This document shows positions 6,679 to 9,120 of a DNA stretch of 9,120 nt, piece after piece. The notes beneath the pieces are model-generated. The model did not search any database and was not told where the DNA came from. It was given only the letters and a program-made list of their open reading frames with translations. The position numbers and the translations under genes are program-made. Source of the stretch: Pseudomonadota bacterium (lineage in GTDB: Bacteria > Pseudomonadota > Alphaproteobacteria > Acetobacterales > Acetobacteraceae); assembly GCA_021845835.1 (NCBI GenBank), contig JAJZVE010000144.1, forward strand, positions 1-9,120, written 5' to 3'. Each line of letters begins with the position of its first letter. Positions within the stretch are counted from its first letter, which is position 1.

Positions 6679-7805
6679 ACGACGCGACCGATCCGCTGCC
6701 GCTGGCGCAGGCGCTGCTGCGCTGCCCGAGCGTCACCCCGGCGGATGCCGGCGCCCAGGACGTGCTGGCGGCGGCGCTGGCCGCGCTCGGCTTCGCGGTG
6801 ACGCGGCTGCGCTGCGGCGCGATCGCGAACCTGTTCGCCCGCATCGGCACCGGCGCGCCGCATGTCTGCTTCGCCGGCCATACCGACGTGGTTCCGGCAG
6901 GCGACGGCGCGGCCTGGAGCGGCGACCCGTTCGGCGGCGCGGTGCGCGACGGCGTGCTGTACGGCCGTGGCGCCTGCGACATGAAGGGCGCCGTCGCCGC
7001 CTTCGTCGCCGCCTGCGCGCAGCACCTCGCAGCCGGCCCGCCGCGCGGCTCGCTCAGCCTGCTGATCACCGGCGACGAGGAAGGGGACGCCATCGACGGC
7101 ACCGCGCGCGTGCTGGAATGGATGCAGGCGCACGGCCAGATCCCGGATTTCTGCCTGGTCGGCGAGCCGACCAACCCGGCGCGGCTCGGCGAGGTCGTCA
7201 AGATCGGCCGCCGCGGCAGCCTGACCGCACGCATCACGGTTCACGGCACGCAGGGCCACGTTGCCTATCCGCAGCGCACCGATAATCCGGTGCATCGGCT
7301 GGTGCAGGCGCTGGCGGCGCTGACCGCGGTGCCGCTGGACGCCGGCAGCGAATGGTTCGAGCCATCGACGCTGCAGGTCACCACCGTCGATGTCGGCAAC
7401 CCGACCGCCAACCTGGTGCCGGCGCGGGCGGCGGCGACGCTGAACATCCGCTTCAACGACCAGCACAGCGGCGCCGCCCTCGCCGCCTGGCTGCGCGCCA
7501 GCCTCGCCCGCTACGCCCCGCACGCCGATCTGGATGTGTCGATCAGCGGCGAGAGCTTCCTGACCACGCCCGGTCCGCTGGTCGAGACGCTGCGGCGGGC
7601 GATTGCCGGCGCGACCGGGATCGAGCCGCGGCTGGATACCGGCGGTGGCACCTCCGACGCCCGCTTCATCGCCCGCTACTGCCCGGTGGCCGAGTTCGGC
7701 CTGGTCGGCGCCACCATGCACCAGGTGGACGAGCGCGTGCCGGTGGACGAGCTGCGGGCGCTGGCGCGCGCCTATCGCGCGGTGCTGGAAGCGTTCGGCG
7801 CATGA
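6675..7805 (+). CDS. dapE: Succinyl-diaminopimelate desuccinylase
   Basis: This gene codes for a 376-residue M20-family di-zinc hydrolase that removes succinate from N-succinyl-LL-diaminopimelate. Metal and catalytic residues are all present: H69 and D71 (GHTDVVP), D102 (GRGACDMKG), catalytic E135 with metal ligand E136 (TGDEEGD), E164 (VGEPTN) and H349 ([10 protein letters not shown]). The insert dimerisation domain spans roughly 180-290. The start is TTG at 6675, sharing TTGA with the dapD stop. No ATG or GTG nearby fits, and starting here gives the family-typical N-terminus ([23 protein letters not shown]). No good Shine-Dalgarno is seen ahead of the TTG, so expression probably depends on translational coupling to dapD. 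Its own stop overlaps the next gene by ATGA. Confidence 0.96.
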   Translation: MNDATDPLPLAQALLRCPSVTPADAGAQDVLAAALAALGFAVTRLRCGAIANLFARIGTGAPHVCFAGHTDVVPAGDGAAWSGDPFGGAVRDGVLYGRGACDMKGAVAAFVAACAQHLAAGPPRGSLSLLITGDEEGDAIDGTARVLEWMQAHGQIPDFCLVGEPTNPARLGEVVKIGRRGSLTARITVHGTQGHVAYPQRTDNPVHRLVQALAALTAVPLDAGSEWFEPSTLQVTTVDVGNPTANLVPARAAATLNIRFNDQHSGAALAAWLRASLARYAPHADLDVSISGESFLTTPGPLVETLRRAIAGATGIEPRLDTGGGTSDARFIARYCPVAEFGLVGATMHQVDERVPVDELRALARAYRAVLEAFGA

Positions 7806-8362
7806 GCCTCGCCGCCGCCGCAGGGGTGGCACGGCTGGCGCGGTTCCGCGCCGACGGGCTGGACGCCTTCGACGCCTCGCCGGTCGGGCTGCTGAACGCG
7901 CTGGCGCCCTGGTTCGCCTTCGCGCTGGTCGGCGGCGGGCTGTCGCTCGCCGCCGGGGCGCCGCGGGCGGCGGCGGTGGATGTGCTGGCCTCGGTGGTGA
8001 CGCTGCTGACGCCGCCGGTGCTGTCGCAGGGCCTCGCGCAGCTGTGGGGCCGTGCCGCGGCCTGGCTGCGCTATGCGGTGGCGGTGACGTGGTGCCAGTG
8101 GGTGATGCCGCCGGCGCTGCTGGCCGCGGTGCTGGGCAGCGGCGTGCTGATCGCGGCCGGCGTGCCGCAGACGCCGGCCGAGACGCTGGCCGGCGTGGCG
8201 GCGCTGGGCTACGCGCTGGCACTGCAGATCTTCCTGGCGCGGCGGGGGCTGGCGCTGCCGATGTGGCGCGCCGGGGTCGTGGTGGCGGCGGTGAACCTGG
8301 GCACCGCGGTGCTCGCCTTCGGGCCGCTGCTGCTGGACGGGGCGTGGAGGGGCGGCGGATGA
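7802..8362 (+). CDS. Unrecognised five-helix membrane protein, tandem paralogue 1
   Basis: This gene codes for a 186-residue hydrophobic protein with about five predicted membrane segments (near 28-50, 57-75, 88-115, 126-146 and 155-178) and no signal peptide. I do not recognise a named family. Its centre carries GRAAAWLRYAVAVTWCQWV (83-101), which aligns without gaps with residues 105-123 of the next gene product (10 of 19 identical). The start ATGA overlaps the dapE stop, with GGAAG about 11 nt upstream. Its place in the dap operon suggests co-expression with diaminopimelate synthesis. A function in transport or in envelope work is possible, but nothing in the sequence shows it. Confidence 0.8.
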   Translation: MSLAAAAGVARLARFRADGLDAFDASPVGLLNALAPWFAFALVGGGLSLAAGAPRAAAVDVLASVVTLLTPPVLSQGLAQLWGRAAAWLRYAVAVTWCQWVMPPALLAAVLGSGVLIAAGVPQTPAETLAGVAALGYALALQIFLARRGLALPMWRAGVVVAAVNLGTAVLAFGPLLLDGAWRGGG

Positions 8363-8961
8363 GCACGAACGAGGGACTGCTCACGCAGCTTGGCAACGGA
8401 CTGCAGGGCGCGCTGCTGCTGGCGCGCGGCCGCGCCGAGGGCATGCTGCTGATGTCGGCGCGCGACACGCCGGCGATGCAGACGGCGGCGCGCAGCTTCT
8501 GGGCGGCGGCGATCTGCCTGCCGGCCTTCATCTGCCTGCAGTTGATCGGCCTCTACGAGGACGCGCGCCTGCCGCCGCATTTCGCGCACGGGCTGGCGCT
8601 GCAGTTGCTCGGCTACGCGATCGACTGGGCGGGCTTCGCGCTGCTGTCGCGCTGGGTGGTGCAGGCGATGGGGCGGCTGGCGGCGTGGCCGCGCTTCATC
8701 GCCGCCTGGAACTGGTGCAACGTGGTGCAGTACCTGCTGCTGGTCGCCGCCAGCCTGCCGCCGCTGCTCGGCCTGCCGTCGATCGTCGGCGAGACGACGT
8801 GGCTGGCCGCGACCGGCTGGGCGCTGTGGATCGAGTGGTATGCGACGCGGCTCGCGCTCGGCGTCGGCGGGCTGCCGGCGGCGGGGCTGGTGCTGCTGGA
8901 CGAGGCGCTCGGCTTCGCGCTGCTGGCGGTGATCCAGTCGCTGCCGGGCGGGGCGATGTGA
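8359..8961 (+). CDS. Unrecognised five-helix membrane protein, tandem paralogue 2
   Basis: This gene codes for a 200-residue protein with a soluble N-terminal stretch of about 45 residues and five predicted membrane segments (near 47-65, 76-100, 110-136, 146-168 and 172-195). The GRLAAWPRFIAAWNWCNVV core (105-123) matches that of the preceding gene product. Further weak matches lie on both sides: LARGRAEG against LARFRADG at the N-terminus, and a WALWIEWYATRLAL stretch that parallels YALALQIFLARRGLAL. I read the two as diverged tandem duplicates that may form a heteromeric membrane complex. The ATG overlaps the previous stop (ATGA) and has a strong GGAGGGG ribosome-binding site. It is the last gene of the operon within the window. 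No family name or function can be given. Confidence 0.8.
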   Translation: MSTNEGLLTQLGNGLQGALLLARGRAEGMLLMSARDTPAMQTAARSFWAAAICLPAFICLQLIGLYEDARLPPHFAHGLALQLLGYAIDWAGFALLSRWVVQAMGRLAAWPRFIAAWNWCNVVQYLLLVAASLPPLLGLPSIVGETTWLAATGWALWIEWYATRLALGVGGLPAAGLVLLDEALGFALLAVIQSLPGGAM

Positions 8962-9120
8962 CGCGGCTTGTTGTTCCCTATACGGAACGATAAGGGCGCG
9001 CCAGGACCCGGCGGCAAAAGCGGTTTTCGCGGCCTGATCGGAAAGGCGCGGCGGCGGGCCGGCGGGCGGACGGCGGTGTTCGTGGACGCGACGGGTCTGT
9101 GGTGGTCGGCCGGCCTTTGC
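8962..9120. other. Region after the dap operon; no supported gene
   Basis: Apart from the hairpin listed separately, I see no gene I can support. One plus-strand frame stays open from 8962 to the window end and could hold a truncated gene starting at TTG 8971 or GTG 9076 (a late stretch reads AVFVDATGLWWSAGL), but no ribosome-binding site or family match supports it. A small inverted repeat, AAAA GCGG TTTT (9016-9027), is too short to call a terminator. Confidence 0.4.
8967..8994 (+). repeat. Palindromic hairpin after the last membrane-protein gene
   Basis: GTTCC (8973-8977) and GGAAC (8984-8988) are perfect inverse complements around CTATAC. Allowing two G-U pairs, the stem extends to 11 bp (8967-8977 with 8984-8994). 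It starts 6 nt after the stop codon at 8961, as a terminator or 3'-end stabilising hairpin might. No U-run follows, so Rho-independent termination is doubtful. The TATA-containing centre would equally suit an operator or promoter for a gene beyond the window. Confidence 0.45.

Noticed and set aside
6531..8531. A 666-codon minus-strand frame across dapE and the membrane-protein genes
   Set aside because: It is composition-driven, lacks motifs, and conflicts with dapD-dapE and the overlap chain.
8971..8990. LexA/SOS box in TTGTTCCCTATACGGAACGA
   Set aside because: The alphaproteobacterial LexA box is the direct repeat GTTC-N7-GTTC; here the second half is inverted and at a different spacing.
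9076..9120. Start of a further gene at GTG 9076 (VFVDATGLWWSAGL)
   Set aside because: Only 15 codons are visible, with no ribosome-binding site and no recognisable family, so it is not listed as a gene.

Overview
This is about 9.1 kb of very GC-rich DNA with dense coding, 4-nt gene overlaps and an alphaproteobacterial gene set: a BigR/SqrR-like ArsR regulator, a DUF2336 protein, and dapD-dapE. I infer an alphaproteobacterium, most likely Rhodospirillales/Acetobacteraceae. No mobile element, tRNA, rRNA or CRISPR array is visible. The window reads as ordinary chromosome with one or two unusual points.

Left block (minus strand, 1-2816). An ArsR-family regulator runs off the left edge. Upstream of it, in the same orientation, lies a complete adenosylcobalamin-dependent ribonucleotide reductase of the monomeric RTPR type (C-terminal CX4C, NPCGE active site). 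The 229-nt gap upstream of the reductase holds a perfect FNR/FixK-type palindrome (TTGAT-N4-ATCAA), a 9-bp perfect hairpin and a terminator-like inverted repeat. An oxygen-independent, B12-dependent reductase behind an FNR-type box suggests dNTP supply controlled by oxygen level.

Middle block (minus strand, 3046-5705). A PAS-GAF-GGDEF diguanylate cyclase with an intact GGDEF motif and I-site is followed, with an ATGA overlap, by a DUF2336/HEAT-like helical protein. The two look like a translationally coupled signalling pair. The cyclase diverges from the dap operon across a 133-nt gap.

Right block (plus strand, 5839-8961). dapD, dapE and two small five-helix membrane proteins form a chain in which every junction is a 4-nt overlap. 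dapD and dapE catalyse consecutive steps of the succinylase branch of lysine/diaminopimelate synthesis. The two membrane proteins are unrecognised, but they align with each other without gaps around a GRxAAWxR-N7-WC core and appear to be diverged tandem paralogues. The last 159 nt hold a palindromic hairpin and no gene I can support.

The best candidates for something undescribed are the tandem membrane paralogues attached to dapDE, the GGDEF-DUF2336 pair, and the FNR-box/RTPR arrangement.
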